A stretch of 36,985 bases of DNA from a virus: IMG/VR virus record IMGVR_UViG_3300006033_000063, positions 1 through 36,985 of that record. The stretch is one strand, 5' to 3'. The position numbers and the translations under genes were made by a program. Below are positions 25,211-32,336 of the stretch, piece after piece. Positions within the stretch are counted from its first letter, which is position 1, and every line of letters begins with the position of its first letter. A model generated the notes under the pieces. The model saw only the letters and a program-made list of their open reading frames with translations. It had not been told where the DNA came from and did not search any database.

Positions 25211-26511
25211 TGAACAAGGGCAATTACGGGTTTCCTCTGCCGCCCAGTGGGCCGACGCGGGTTGCGCCTCCGGAGTGGCGGAACTTCAAGCCATATACCG
25301 CGCCCGGGACCTATGAAGATTTCGTGGTTCCACACAATGTGCATCAGATCCTCGCGGTTGTTGTGGGTGCTGGCGGCAGTGGTGCAATCCAGTCGTCAAA
25401 CGGGAGCAGCACTGGCGGCGGTGGTGGCGGCTTCGCGATGGGCATCATCGATGTCGTGCCGGGACAGAAGCTGCCTACGATTACCGTTGGCGCGGGAGGG
25501 GCGGCGCAGCCAAATAGCGGCGGAGGTAGCGCCGGAGGGGCGTCTTCAGTCGGAGCCCTGCTGTCTGCGACCGGTGGCGCGGGTGGCATTAACGCCATCA
25601 GCTCCGCGACTGGGATGCTTGCCGGGGGCGCGGGCGGAGAAGGATTCGTAGGGAATCTTCGCGGAGCATTCAAGGCCAGCGGTGGGCAAGGTGGTGGGAG
25701 AAAAGTTACCAATGCGACGACAACCTGCGGTCTCGGTGGCGGCGGCGCGGGTTCTGTTTTTGGTACGGGCGGAGAAGGCGGGGCGCTAACCGGCGCGGCC
25801 GGTCACTCGCGTAACGGCACAGGAGGCGGCGGCCTTGGCGGCAATGGCGGCAACGTCACGTCAACCGCAGCGTCGACGACGTCCGCGACGGGCGGCGGTG
25901 GCGTAGGCGGCGGCTACACCGCTGGCGGCGACATCGTTGTGGCTTCAGCTGGGTCTGCAACCGGTGGAGGCGGAACCGCGGGACAAGGGGGGAGCGTCGG
26001 GGCCAATAGCTTAGGCTCCAGCGGGGGCGCCGGCGTCGTGGCTCAGGGCGGCGCGGGAGGCGCGGCACCCGAGAGCGGCGGGTCTTCAGAGGTGTCCATC
26101 GCACAAGTCCTGTTCAACGCGTTCGTCAATCAAGGCATTTACAAGGGTGGCGGCGGTGGGGGCGGCGTTGGCGCCAACCTGTCTGGCGCAAGCGGCGGCA
26201 TTGGCGGAGGTGGGGGCGGAAGCACCGTTGCGGCTGCAGCGGGCGCCACGTCGAATGGTGGGCGCGGTGGTGTCGGTGGGGGCGGCGGCGGAACGAGCAT
26301 CTCTGCGACAACGGCGCCATTTGGCAAGGGCGGAGATGGCGGCATCGGTGGTGGTGGTGGCGGCGCAGGCGGGAGCGGACCGGCTTCTGGCGGGAATGGC
26401 GGGATTGGCGGCGGCGGTGGGGGCGTTGGTTGCGGCTCGGCAACTGGGACGCCCTACTCGGGCGCAGGAGGGAGCGGAATGGTGTTGCTCGCGTGGACTG
26501 AGGGCTACTGA
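25210..26511 (+). CDS. Glycine-rich tail fibre tip protein
   Basis: The 433-aa protein starts with a beta domain (TAPGTYEDFVVPHNVHQILAVVVGAGGSG) typical of Gly-rich-domain phage proteins. From about residue 50 onward it is dominated by GGGGGG and GGAGG tracts separated by short Ser/Thr/Ala stretches. Such Gly tracts form polyglycine-II bundles in phage adhesins (T-even Gp38 type). It is probably the receptor-binding tip and thus a host-range determinant; that role is inferred. Confidence 0.8.
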   Translation: MNKGNYGFPLPPSGPTRVAPPEWRNFKPYTAPGTYEDFVVPHNVHQILAVVVGAGGSGAIQSSNGSSTGGGGGGFAMGIIDVVPGQKLPTITVGAGGAAQPNSGGGSAGGASSVGALLSATGGAGGINAISSATGMLAGGAGGEGFVGNLRGAFKASGGQGGGRKVTNATTTCGLGGGGAGSVFGTGGEGGALTGAAGHSRNGTGGGGLGGNGGNVTSTAASTTSATGGGGVGGGYTAGGDIVVASAGSATGGGGTAGQGGSVGANSLGSSGGAGVVAQGGAGGAAPESGGSSEVSIAQVLFNAFVNQGIYKGGGGGGGVGANLSGASGGIGGGGGGSTVAAAAGATSNGGRGGVGGGGGGTSISATTAPFGKGGDGGIGGGGGGAGGSGPASGGNGGIGGGGGGVGCGSATGTPYSGAGGSGMVLLAWTEGY

Positions 26512-26513
26512 TC

Positions 26514-26957
26514 ATGAAATATGCGTGGATTGAGAACGGCCGCATTCGCGATCTTGTGAGTGGAGACCCGCATGAACGGCTTCATCCGGAGGTCGCGGTG
26601 CTTTACATGACGCCGGTGCCAGACGACGCTCAGCGGGGTGACGGATGGGTGGACGGCGCGCTAGTGAAGCCCCAGGCGCCTGTTGATCTTGAACCCGTCG
26701 AGCAAGCGCCGGTGTACCTGAAGGTGAGTCCGGTCGAGTTCAAGCTGTTATTTGCGGCGCCGGAGCGGGTCGCAATCAAAGGGGCGCGCTTGACCGATCC
26801 GGTGATCGACGACTTCTACGACATCGTTGAAGACCCTCGGCTCACGCATGTGGATCTCGGTCTGCAGTCGACTCAGGATGCGCTGTACTACCTGGTGGCG
26901 CAGGGGCTGCTGACAGAGGTTCGCCGGTCGGAGATCTTGTCAGGGAAAGTCCTGTGA
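26514..26957 (+). CDS. Fibre-associated or fibre assembly-like protein
   Basis: The 147-aa protein starts 2 bases after the Gly-rich gene. The N-terminal 55 residues (MKYAWIENGRIRDLVSGDP...YMTPVPDDAQRGDGWVDGALVKP) resemble the start of tail fibre assembly or fibre-linked proteins; the remainder is predicted alpha-helical (LKVSPVEFKLLFAAPERVAIKGARLTD). It may be a chaperone for the fibre. It overlaps the next gene by GTGA. Confidence 0.65.
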   Translation: MKYAWIENGRIRDLVSGDPHERLHPEVAVLYMTPVPDDAQRGDGWVDGALVKPQAPVDLEPVEQAPVYLKVSPVEFKLLFAAPERVAIKGARLTDPVIDDFYDIVEDPRLTHVDLGLQSTQDALYYLVAQGLLTEVRRSEILSGKVL

Positions 26958-27175
26958 AACAGGTGCTGATCGCCGTCGATCAGCTCGGCAATGCGCTGCT
27001 GGGCGGCTGGGCCGACGAGACGCTGTCTAGCCGATGCTGGCGGCTTCGACATCGCCAGCCTTACACCGCACTCCGGGCCGTCATCGACGGCCTTTTCTTT
27101 TGGCAGCAGGACCATTGCCGCCAGAGCTTCGAGGCTGAGCGATTGCGTCTGCAGGCTCCGCCCGAAGCACGCTGA
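26954..27175 (+). CDS. Conserved small phage protein, 73 aa
   Basis: The GTG start overlaps the upstream stop (GTGA). The sequence IAVDQLGNALLGGWADETLSSRCWRLR...VIDGLFFWQQDHCRQSFEAE matches a small family found at the end of phage fibre operons, sometimes labelled helicase by databases. I see no helicase motif. Function unknown. Its coding sequence contains a terminator-like hairpin. Confidence 0.78.
   Translation: MKQVLIAVDQLGNALLGGWADETLSSRCWRLRHRQPYTALRAVIDGLFFWQQDHCRQSFEAERLRLQAPPEAR
27076..27100 (+). terminator. Terminator-like hairpin inside the 73-aa gene
   Basis: GGCCGT pairs with ACGGCC around a CATCG loop, followed by TTTTCTTT. It is within coding sequence (VIDGLFF). Confidence 0.65.
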
Positions 27176-27191
27176 TCCCGCCCCGAAAAGC

Positions 27192-27230
27192 GAAAGCCCC
27201 GGCACTGTGCAGGTGACCGGGGCTTTCTGT
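27192..27230 (+). terminator. Intrinsic terminator after the fibre cassette
   Basis: GAAAGCCCCGG (27192..27202) pairs with CCGGGGCTTTC (27217..27227) around a 14-nt loop, followed by TGTTT. It lies between the 73-aa gene and the next small gene. The GCCCCGG stem resembles the one at 128..158. Confidence 0.75.
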
Positions 27231-27264
27231 TTCCACCCGCTGACGGACCAGCAGGAGAACCTTC

Positions 27265-27417
27265 TTGAAGATTACCAAGATGACCGTGACCGGACAACTC
27301 GACAAACAGGGAGCTGACCGCTTTGCACAGCGGGTTGGTCTCTCCTACGTCATTGCCTCGATTGCCGCGCTTCTGGCTGGCATCGCTGCGTTGATCGCCG
27401 CTGTGCGCTGGTGGTGA
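27265..27417 (+). CDS. Small single-span membrane protein with TTG start, 50 aa
   Basis: Too short for ordinary gene finding. TTG at 27265 has AGGAG 7 bases before it and gives an N-terminus of MKITKMTVTGQLDKQGADRF; ATG 27280 is an alternative. The C-terminal half is hydrophobic (VGLSYVIASIAALLAGIAALIAAV) and ends in RWW. It stops 1 base before the nozzle gene. A holin-like or superinfection role is possible but unproven. Confidence 0.6.
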   Translation: MKITKMTVTGQLDKQGADRFAQRVGLSYVIASIAALLAGIAALIAAVRWW

Positions 27418-27418
27418 C

Positions 27419-28981
27419 ATGCCACTGATCAGAGTCCCCAATGCCGGCCTGGTGGGGGTCAATAAGGACCTTTCCCAGCACGAGCTGCCGCCGGCCGCCT
27501 GGACAGATGCGCGCAACGTCCGCTTTCTGGACGGCTACGCCTACCAGTTCTACGGTCATGGCGAGGTCTACAACAGCCCGAGCATTGTCCCGCACCATCT
27601 GATTCCGATGGTGGTCGGCACGCAGCGCTACTGGATCTACGCCGGGCTGGCCAAGGCCTATGCGGTGACGATTGCCGGCGGTGTGGCGGTACATACGAAC
27701 CTCACCCGCCAGTCGGGCGGCGTCGACCAGGACTACAGTGCCCAGCCCAACAGCTGGACGAGCACCCTGCTGGGCGGCATCCCGATCCTGAACAACGGCA
27801 TCGATCCGCCCCAGCAGTGGGACCTGAACCTGGCCAACCGGATGACGGCGCTGGCGAACTGGCCGGCGAACACTACCTGCAAGGTGCTGCGCGGGTACAA
27901 AAACTTCCTGGTCGCGCTCAACGTCACCAAGGCGGGAGCGAACTTCCCGTTCATGGTGAAGTGGTCCCACCCGGCCGAGCCCGGCGGCGTGCCGCTGACC
28001 TGGGATCCGGCAGACGCAACCAAGGATGCCGGAGAGGCTGATTTGGCCGAGGGCTACGACCCCATCGTCGACGGGCTGCAGCTGCGCGACGCGTTCATGA
28101 TCTACAAGGAGGCCAGCGTCTGGCGGATGGACTACGTGGGCGGCCCCTATGTGTTCCGCTTCTCGAAGGTGCTGGGCACCTCGGGCGCAATGAACCGGAA
28201 CTGTGTGGTCGAGGTGGATGGCTGGCACTTCGTGCTGACCGGCTCTGACGTGATCATCCATGACGGCCAGAGCGCGCAATCGGTGCTCGACAAGCAGACC
28301 CGGCGCTGGCTGTTCCAGAACATCGATGTGGATGGCGCTGACCGCTGCTTCGTGTTCAAGAACCCGTTCTTCAACGAGGTCTTCGTCTGCTTCCCATCGG
28401 TCGGGCACGAGGTGCCGAATCTGGCCGTCGTCTGGAACTACAAGGACCGGACGATCAGCGTTCGCGAAGTGCCGAACATCCACCACGCTGCGTTCGGCCC
28501 GGTCGACAACGGCCTGATCGGCAACTGGGCGCAAGACTCAGCGCCTTGGGCGTCGGACCTCACTCTGTGGGACGGCCCTGACTTCGTGCCTTCGACAGCA
28601 CGTTGCCTCATGGGCAGCGAGGCCAACAAGCTCTACATGCTGGATTCGTCGGCGTCCTTCGACGGGGTAATTCCGCAGGCCTATCTGGAGCGGCGCGGCC
28701 TGTCCTACGACGCGCCCGAGGCGATGAAGCTGGTGCGTGGCATCCGTCCGCGCATCGTGGGCAACACCGGCGACACGGTGAAGATCCGGATTGGCGGCCA
28801 GACGGACCCGTGGGCCGAGCCGCAGTGGGGGCCAACCATGGATCACGTCATCGGCCAGACGGTGGCCAACGACTGCTTCGTGTCCGGCCGCTACATCGCG
28901 GTGCGCTTCGAGACAGGCAGCGCCTACCAGTGGCGGCTCGACAGCTACGACTTGGACATTGAGACAGCGGGGATGTGGTGA
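27419..28981 (+). CDS. Nozzle / tail hub protein (P22 gp10-like)
   Basis: The 520-aa protein is beta-rich, beginning MPLIRVPNAGLVGVNKDLSQHELPPAAWTDARNVRFLDG and ending in FRWRLDSYDLDI-type WRLDSYDLDIETAGMW, which matches the podoviral nozzle/packaged-DNA stabilisation family with a beta-propeller. It forms the tail tube below the adaptor and closes the channel after packaging. Confidence 0.85.
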   Translation: MPLIRVPNAGLVGVNKDLSQHELPPAAWTDARNVRFLDGYAYQFYGHGEVYNSPSIVPHHLIPMVVGTQRYWIYAGLAKAYAVTIAGGVAVHTNLTRQSGGVDQDYSAQPNSWTSTLLGGIPILNNGIDPPQQWDLNLANRMTALANWPANTTCKVLRGYKNFLVALNVTKAGANFPFMVKWSHPAEPGGVPLTWDPADATKDAGEADLAEGYDPIVDGLQLRDAFMIYKEASVWRMDYVGGPYVFRFSKVLGTSGAMNRNCVVEVDGWHFVLTGSDVIIHDGQSAQSVLDKQTRRWLFQNIDVDGADRCFVFKNPFFNEVFVCFPSVGHEVPNLAVVWNYKDRTISVREVPNIHHAAFGPVDNGLIGNWAQDSAPWASDLTLWDGPDFVPSTARCLMGSEANKLYMLDSSASFDGVIPQAYLERRGLSYDAPEAMKLVRGIRPRIVGNTGDTVKIRIGGQTDPWAEPQWGPTMDHVIGQTVANDCFVSGRYIAVRFETGSAYQWRLDSYDLDIETAGMW

Positions 28982-29244
28982 GAGCGCCGAACCTATCGAC
29001 CGTGGCCTATGTGCCCGGCACGCCCCCAGCCGACGCCGCAGAGATGCGGCGTTTTCTTTTCGATGAGCTGGGCAAGGTCGCCGCGGCGCTCGATGCCCTG
29101 GCGGCCGGGCATCTGGACAAGACGACCGTCGCCCCCACCAAGCCGCGTGACGGGGACATTCGCTACGCAGACGGTACCCACTGGAACCCCGGCAGCGGCG
29201 CGGGCATTTACTGGTTCAATGGAACGACATGGACAAAGCTGTGA
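28978..29244 (+). CDS. Small virion-associated protein, 88 aa
   Basis: GTG 28978 overlaps the nozzle stop as GTGA; GTG 28975 is also possible. The protein has an N-terminal helical part (TPPADAAEMRRFLFDELGKVAAALDAL) and a C-terminal beta motif (KPRDGDIRYADGTHWNPGSGAGIYWFNG) found in phage structural proteins. Role unknown, perhaps a tail accessory. Confidence 0.75.
   Translation: MRAPNLSTVAYVPGTPPADAAEMRRFLFDELGKVAAALDALAAGHLDKTTVAPTKPRDGDIRYADGTHWNPGSGAGIYWFNGTTWTKL
29033..29060 (+). terminator. Terminator-like hairpin inside the 88-aa gene
   Basis: ACGCCGC (29033..29039) pairs with GCGGCGT (29046..29052) around AGAGAT, followed by TTTTCTTTT. It is coding (DAAEMRRFLF). Confidence 0.7.
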
Positions 29245-29675
29245 GACGCATCACCGTGACCGGCGTCGTTGCGGACGAGGCCCGCAGCTGGTGGCCCCGG
29301 GTGTCGCGCTGGTGCGAGGCGGCGCTCGAGCATGGCGGGGGGCTGCTGTCGCTCGACGACATCAAGCAAGGCGTGGCCGAGCGCGACATGCAGCTGTGGG
29401 TGATCCACGAGTGGCGCACGCTCAAGGCTGTGTGCGTCACCACGATCCAGATCTGGCCGCAAGCCAAAGTGCTGACGGCGATCGTTGTGAGCGGGCATGA
29501 CATGCCGGACTGGGTAGAGGCGCTTGACGACGTGCTGATGCGCTACGCGGCGGCCCAGGGCTGCAAGGTGGTCGATGCGCACGGCCGGCGCGGATGGACA
29601 AAGACCCTTCGCGGCCTTGGCTGGCGCGATGCGATGGTGACATTTTCGAAGGAGGTGAATGATGGGCGGCGGTAA
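29229..29675 (+). CDS. GNAT-like phage protein, 148 aa
   Basis: The protein has a fold pattern like a GNAT acetyltransferase: a helix (ADEARSWWPRVSRWCEAALE), then VTTIQIWPQAKVLTAIVVSGHDM and a C-terminal GCKVVDAHGRRGWTKTLRGLGWRD segment. Such GNAT-like genes sit between nozzle and ejection genes in related podoviruses. Clear catalytic residues are not evident. It overlaps the next gene by 14 bases. Confidence 0.65.
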   Translation: MDKAVRRITVTGVVADEARSWWPRVSRWCEAALEHGGGLLSLDDIKQGVAERDMQLWVIHEWRTLKAVCVTTIQIWPQAKVLTAIVVSGHDMPDWVEALDDVLMRYAAAQGCKVVDAHGRRGWTKTLRGLGWRDAMVTFSKEVNDGRR

Positions 29676-31089
29676 AGGCGGAGGCAGCACGACAGTCCAG
29701 AAGGCCGACCCGTGGAGCGGCGCGCAGCCGTTCCTGCTCGGGTCGCAAACCACGCGGCTCAAGCAAGGCGTACAGCCGATCTACAAGCAAGAGCAGAGCT
29801 GGGACTCGAACATCGGCGAGAACGGCGGATTGGTGACGAAGAACGTCATGTCCAACCCGTCGTCTGACTACGAGACGGTCGGCTCGCCCGGCATCTTCCC
29901 TGAGGCGCAGCGGCTCTACCAGCAACAGGGCTGGAGCCAGGGCATGCAGGACCTGACCGACGCCCAGTCGCAAAACATCGCGAACCGCGCGGGGCAGACG
30001 CAGCAGGCCTATGACTTGGGCAACGCGGCACTGGGGGGTGCGTTCGATCCGAATGTGCAGAGAGTGGGGGCGATTGAAGGCACATCGGAAATTGTCCCTG
30101 AGCGCGTCGCCGCGCAGACGGTCGACCCGCTGAAGGCGTTCGGATCGCTTGGCGCGGCTGACCCCACCGGCTCGATCAAGCAAATGCTGGGCGGACAGGT
30201 CAACACGTCCGCGCTGAATCCGGTGGTTGATACCGCGCTGCGCCGCATGGGTGAGAGCTTCTCGGAGTCAGTCCTCCCGAATCTCCGCGGCGGCGCGATT
30301 GCATCCGGACAGTACGGCAGTAGCCGGCAAGGGATCGCCGAGGGGCTCGCGGCCAAGGGGCTCGGCTACGCGATGGGCGACACGTCAGCCAACATGTACA
30401 ACAACGCCTTCAATCAGGCGCAACAGCAGATGTACGGCACGGCCAACAACATGGCCGGACTGGGGGTGAACAACGCACAGAGCAACGCGAACCGGGATCT
30501 GACCGCGCAGAGCACGAACGCGAGCAACAGCCTGCAGGCGGGCGTCGCCAATGCTGCAAATAAACTCGCCTCCCAACAGTTCAACGCCAACCTCGGCCTG
30601 CAGAACAACTCCCAGGCCATGCAGCTCGCCCAGCAGCAACTGGCCAACCGCGCGCAGGGGCTGAACATCCTGGGCACGGGCAACGCGCTGCAGGACCAGA
30701 GCTACCAGCAGCAGATGGGCCTGCTCGGTGCGCCGAACGACTACAACTGGAACAACCTCAACCGCTACGCCTCGATCATCACCCCGGGCGCAGGGCTGGG
30801 CAGCACGAGCAGCTCAAGCAGCAAGGAGAATCCAGGAGCCTTGCAGACGATCGGGACGCTCGGAAATCTCGCCATGACGGGAATGATGCTGTTCTCGGAC
30901 GAGCGCCTGAAGACGGACATCCGGAAAGTAGGCGAGACGCAAGGCGGACTCGGCATCTACACCTTCCGCTACAAGGCGGGCGGCCCGGTGCAGATGGGCG
31001 TCATCGCGCAAGAGGTCGAGAAGGTGATTCCGGAAGCCGTCTCCGAGGTGGACGGCTTCAAGGTGGTCGATTACAGCAAGGTGAGGTGA
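29662..31089 (+). CDS. Internal/ejection protein with S74-like C-terminus
   Basis: About 475 aa. ATG 29662 is chosen because AAGGAGG is 6 bases upstream; ATG 29659 is 3 bases away. The N-terminus is Gly-rich (MGGGKGGG), the middle is Gln/Asn-rich and helical (NNAQSNANRDLTAQSTNAS), and the end contains FSDERLKTDIRKVG (residues 411-424) then MGVIAQEVEKVIPEAVSEVDG, as in S74 intramolecular chaperone domains. Position with two further ejection proteins suggests an internal virion protein (P22 gp7/gp20/gp16 analogue). Confidence 0.78.
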   Translation: MGGGKGGGSTTVQKADPWSGAQPFLLGSQTTRLKQGVQPIYKQEQSWDSNIGENGGLVTKNVMSNPSSDYETVGSPGIFPEAQRLYQQQGWSQGMQDLTDAQSQNIANRAGQTQQAYDLGNAALGGAFDPNVQRVGAIEGTSEIVPERVAAQTVDPLKAFGSLGAADPTGSIKQMLGGQVNTSALNPVVDTALRRMGESFSESVLPNLRGGAIASGQYGSSRQGIAEGLAAKGLGYAMGDTSANMYNNAFNQAQQQMYGTANNMAGLGVNNAQSNANRDLTAQSTNASNSLQAGVANAANKLASQQFNANLGLQNNSQAMQLAQQQLANRAQGLNILGTGNALQDQSYQQQMGLLGAPNDYNWNNLNRYASIITPGAGLGSTSSSSSKENPGALQTIGTLGNLAMTGMMLFSDERLKTDIRKVGETQGGLGIYTFRYKAGGPVQMGVIAQEVEKVIPEAVSEVDGFKVVDYSKVR

Positions 31090-31093
31090 GACG

Positions 31094-32332
31094 ATGGGAA
31101 TTCTTGACTATGCCGCCCAAGAGGACCGGAAGTTGCTTGGGATGATGCTGATGAGGGATGCGTTTCAGGGAATGGCGAACCCGAATGCACAGCGCAGCCC
31201 GATGGAAACGCTGATGGGTTATCGCCAGATGAAGCAGGCGCAAGGCGAGGAAGAGGACCGCAAGTTCCTGCGCGATACCGCAGCGCGGCACTATCAGTCC
31301 CCGGCGCAGCAAGCGCTGGCGGCAGGCGGCCAGGGGCCCACGAACGAGGCTGCAGCGCAGATGCAGAACTTCAAGCCCCAGTTCGACACGGAAGGGTTCA
31401 TCGGTGCGGTGATGGCGCGTGACCCGCTGCTGGGGATGAACATGCGCAAGACCCTGGCGGGAGAGCAGCCGAAAATGCACCTCGTCGACGTCGAGGACCC
31501 TGCCCGCCCCGGCCGCACCGTGAAACGCTGGGTGCGCGAGGGCGAGGCCAACGGCGTCGATGTGGGCACCGTGCCGCAAAAGCTGCCCGACGGCATGCGC
31601 ATTGGCCCGGATGGGCTGCCGCAGATCGATCCGGTCTATCTGCAGATGAAAACCCAGATCGCGGCGGCGGGACGCGCGCCGGCCCAAGCGCCACAGCCGT
31701 ACTTTCAGTTCCTGCCGACCGCGAACGGCTACGCGGTTGGCAACGCGCGGACCGGCCAGGTGGCCCCCGTGTCGATTGGCGGCGCGCCGGTCATGCGGGC
31801 AACTGATAGCCCGCAGCTGCAAGGCAATATCGCGCAGGCCAAGGCGGCCGGGCAGACCCTCGGCGAGTCGAACGCCACCGCCCAGATTGATGCCCCGCGC
31901 GTCATTCAGAACGCCGAGACCGCGCTGCGCCTGTCCGACGAGCTGCTGGCGCATAAGGGGTTCGAACAGGCGGTCGGTGCGAGTTCGATGCTGGGGGTCC
32001 AGAACATCCCCGGCACGGCCGCCAGGGACTTCGTGAACCGACTCGACCAGGTCAAGGGCAGCGCCTTTCTTGAAGCGTTTCAGATGCTCAAGGGCGGCGG
32101 TGCCATCACCGAAACGGAAGGCAAGAAAGCGAGCGACGCGATCGCGCGCATGAACATCTCCACATCCGAATCCGAGTTCAGGGCCGCGGCGCGCGACTAT
32201 CAAGCGGTGATCCGGATCGGCATGGAGCGGGCAAGGAAACGTGCTCAGGCTGGGGGCGGATCGGCTCCGGTGCCAACGCCCGCGACCGCTGGCCAAGCCC
32301 CCCGCCCGGCTCTCGACTCCTTCTTCAGGTGA
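31094..32332 (+). CDS. Internal virion / DNA ejection protein
   Basis: The 412-aa protein is helix-rich. It contains FVNRLDQVKGSAFLEAFQMLKGGGAITETEGKKASDAIARM (about 310-355), a signature of podoviral ejection proteins. It probably leaves the capsid with DNA and forms part of the trans-envelope conduit. It starts 4 bases after the previous gene. Confidence 0.8.
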   Translation: MGILDYAAQEDRKLLGMMLMRDAFQGMANPNAQRSPMETLMGYRQMKQAQGEEEDRKFLRDTAARHYQSPAQQALAAGGQGPTNEAAAQMQNFKPQFDTEGFIGAVMARDPLLGMNMRKTLAGEQPKMHLVDVEDPARPGRTVKRWVREGEANGVDVGTVPQKLPDGMRIGPDGLPQIDPVYLQMKTQIAAAGRAPAQAPQPYFQFLPTANGYAVGNARTGQVAPVSIGGAPVMRATDSPQLQGNIAQAKAAGQTLGESNATAQIDAPRVIQNAETALRLSDELLAHKGFEQAVGASSMLGVQNIPGTAARDFVNRLDQVKGSAFLEAFQMLKGGGAITETEGKKASDAIARMNISTSESEFRAAARDYQAVIRIGMERARKRAQAGGGSAPVPTPATAGQAPRPALDSFFR

Positions 32333-32336
32333 GCAC

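Noticed and set aside
25344-26545. Pro-rich and Arg-rich minus-strand frames opposite the Gly-rich gene
   Set aside because: They are antisense readings of GGC/GGT repeats, not genes.
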